From: Chloroflexota bacterium
GTDB lineage: Bacteria; Chloroflexota; FW602-bin22; JAMCYS01
Assembly (NCBI GenBank): GCA_021847625.1
Contig: JAJZQK010000092.1
Coordinates: 1-9,109 of the forward strand
DNA length: 9,109 nt
Reading direction: 5' to 3'
Shown here in pieces: positions 7,827 to 9,109 of the stretch; the first letter of the stretch is position 1; each line of letters starts with the position of its first letter. The notes beneath the pieces were generated by a model that ran no database searches, was not told where the DNA came from, and saw nothing but the letters and a program-made list of their open reading frames with translations. A program made the position numbers and the translations under genes.

Positions 7827-9109
7827 ATGATTAGCCTAGAAGAGCGCGTTCTAGAAGCTGTGAAGGCCAAGCCTGGGCAGAAGGCTAGGGACATTGCTGC
7901 ACGACTTGGGGTTGACAGACGCACCGTTAACTCGGCGTTGTATGGCGGGCTCAAGGGAAAGGTACAGGTGGACAATGGGTATCGCTGGTATCCGAAGGGC
8001 CCACCCAGCAATAGCAAAGCCGAAGATGAAGAAGTTAGACGGCTCGACACGCCTCTAGCCAAGCTGTGCCGTTACTACCTCGACTGCCTCAGCCATGACG
8101 ATCTTGAGGGTGTCAGCGAGTTTGCAGCGTCCAAGTATGGCCGGCCCAACTACGTCGAGTTGCGCACGCTTCCTATGTACGACGAAGATGAGGGCGATCC
8201 ATTTGACACTGAGGATGGACGGCGATTACTTGGCAGAGTTAGGCGCGACCGAAATCGACAAGTTGTCTTCCTGGGTTACCCGACGTATCTTAGTTTTGTT
8301 CGCTCTCGAAGCGGGTGGGAAGGATTCATTGTCGAGCCGATCTTGCTCTGGTCATTCCATGATGCCGACAATGGGCATGGCAGCCCGACGCTCGTCGATG
8401 AGCTACCGCAGTTCAACTTCCGAGCCTTGCGCTCGTTATTGCAGGCAGGTGAGAGCACCCTCATGGAGGAGGCGATGCAGCTTGCAGACGAGCTTGGGCT
8501 GGGCAACCAAGTTGGGGAAGAACCGGAGTTGGATGAGCTGCTTCCACGCCTGCGGGAGAAACGGTCGGATTGGGAATGGCGAGAGGACCCTGACCCCTAC
8601 GCCTTGAGCATCGGTGCGCCCTTGGCGACCCTGGACCAGCAAGGTATCTACAACCGAGCGGTCCTCATTGCCGCAGAACGTTCGCCCTACACGAAGGGGC
8701 TTGAGTCTGAACTTGGCGAGTTGCAGTCCATTGAGGAGAGCAAGTACCAGGAAACCGCTCTTGGGTCATGGCTTACTCGGCGAACCATTGAATCGCCGCC
8801 TGCGAATCAGCAGCCCTTGCTAGAAGTGCTTCCACTTAACAGCGAACAGCATCAAGCAGTGCGGCAGGCGCTATCGAATCCGCTCACCGTCATCACTGGG
8901 CCTCCGGGTACGGGGAAATCGCAGGTGGTCACCTCAATCCTTGTCAACGCCGCGTGGCAAGGCAAAACCGTATTGTTCGCCAGCAAGAACAACAAGGCGG
9001 TAGATGTTGTCGAGACGCGCGCCAACGCGCTAGGCCCTAGACCTGTATTGCTCCGCCTCGGCGCCAATCAGTATCAGCGACAGCTTGCTGCGTACCTCGT
9101 GGGTCTACT
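7827..9109 (+). CDS. Large SF1 (Upf1-like) helicase/ATPase with N-terminal winged helix, 3'-truncated by the window
   Basis: The frame is open from the ATG at 7827 to the window end (427 codons visible, no stop), so it is 3' partial. An in-frame TAA at 7806 and the lack of another start between fix the ATG; the ribosome site is weak. Residues 1-56 form a winged helix (ARDIAARLGV, then RRTVNSALYG and a wing ending in YRWYP). Residues about 60-330 match no domain I recognise. The helicase core begins with LNSEQHQAV (337-345, Q-motif-like, Gln341), Walker A GPPGTGKS (358-365, Lys364) and ASKNNKAVDVV (385-395, motif Ia-like). Helicase motifs II-VI and any C-terminal nuclease must lie to the right. 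Proteins with this type of core are common in bacterial defence regions, often over 1000 residues. The role is probably nucleic-acid remodelling in defence or repair, which is inference. Codon use is mixed (many CTT, GTT, CAA), unlike hsdR and the kinase. Confidence 0.85.
   Translation, partial: MISLEERVLEAVKAKPGQKARDIAARLGVDRRTVNSALYGGLKGKVQVDNGYRWYPKGPPSNSKAEDEEVRRLDTPLAKLCRYYLDCLSHDDLEGVSEFAASKYGRPNYVELRTLPMYDEDEGDPFDTEDGRRLLGRVRRDRNRQVVFLGYPTYLSFVRSRSGWEGFIVEPILLWSFHDADNGHGSPTLVDELPQFNFRALRSLLQAGESTLMEEAMQLADELGLGNQVGEEPELDELLPRLREKRSDWEWREDPDPYALSIGAPLATLDQQGIYNRAVLIAAERSPYTKGLESELGELQSIEESKYQETALGSWLTRRTIESPPANQQPLLEVLPLNSEQHQAVRQALSNPLTVITGPPGTGKSQVVTSILVNAAWQGKTVLFASKNNKAVDVVETRANALGPRPVLLRLGANQYQRQLAAYLVGL

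Noticed and set aside
8095..8607. 170-codon plus-strand frame inside the helicase
   Set aside because: It overlaps the continuous helicase frame that starts at 7827 and runs to the window end with clear SF1 motifs; the Ser/Arg-rich product is a shadow.

Overview
This window is high-GC bacterial chromosomal DNA. It contains parts of six protein-coding genes, two of them cut by the window edges. The near-exclusive G/C at third codon positions in the left two thirds, the run of PAS domains of one recurring subtype, and the soluble PAS kinase with a receiver-only partner would fit a Chloroflexota (Thermomicrobia-like) or actinobacterial genome. That placement is an inference with low confidence, because no rRNA or other phylogenetic marker is present.

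Left part: the C-terminal two thirds of a type I restriction motor/nuclease subunit (HsdR, + strand, open at the left edge) runs to 2083. It faces an RraA-family aldolase-like gene (2285-3007, - strand). A 462-base divergent intergenic region (3008-3469) then holds a UUCG-capped hairpin, a perfect TATAAT box enclosed by an inverted repeat, and a structured leader.

Middle: a two-gene signalling operon. A soluble histidine kinase with four PAS domains (3470-5923) overlaps a receiver-only response regulator (5907-6278) by 17 bases. Neither has a membrane segment or an output domain, so the signal is probably cytoplasmic and is passed on through another protein.

Right part, visibly less GC-rich with mixed codon use: a NYN/PIN-like nuclease gene (6465-7124, - strand) has a good sigma70-type promoter covered by two tandem palindromes, and a long stem-loop in its leader. 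Upstream of it lies a decayed copy of the last 40 bases of the response regulator, so the NYN gene sits between direct repeats exactly 1130 bases apart. A 702-base stretch without an intact gene (7125-7826) leads to a divergently oriented large SF1 helicase (7827 to the right edge, no stop reached). Its N-terminal winged helix has the residue pattern of Z-alpha domains.

Overall reading: a housekeeping or sensory block flanked by nucleic-acid defence-type genes (type I restriction on the left, NYN nuclease plus helicase on the right). The most interesting unit is the tightly controlled NYN gene next to the Z-alpha-like-winged-helix SF1 helicase. A joint function for these two is an inference from proximity and domain content only.
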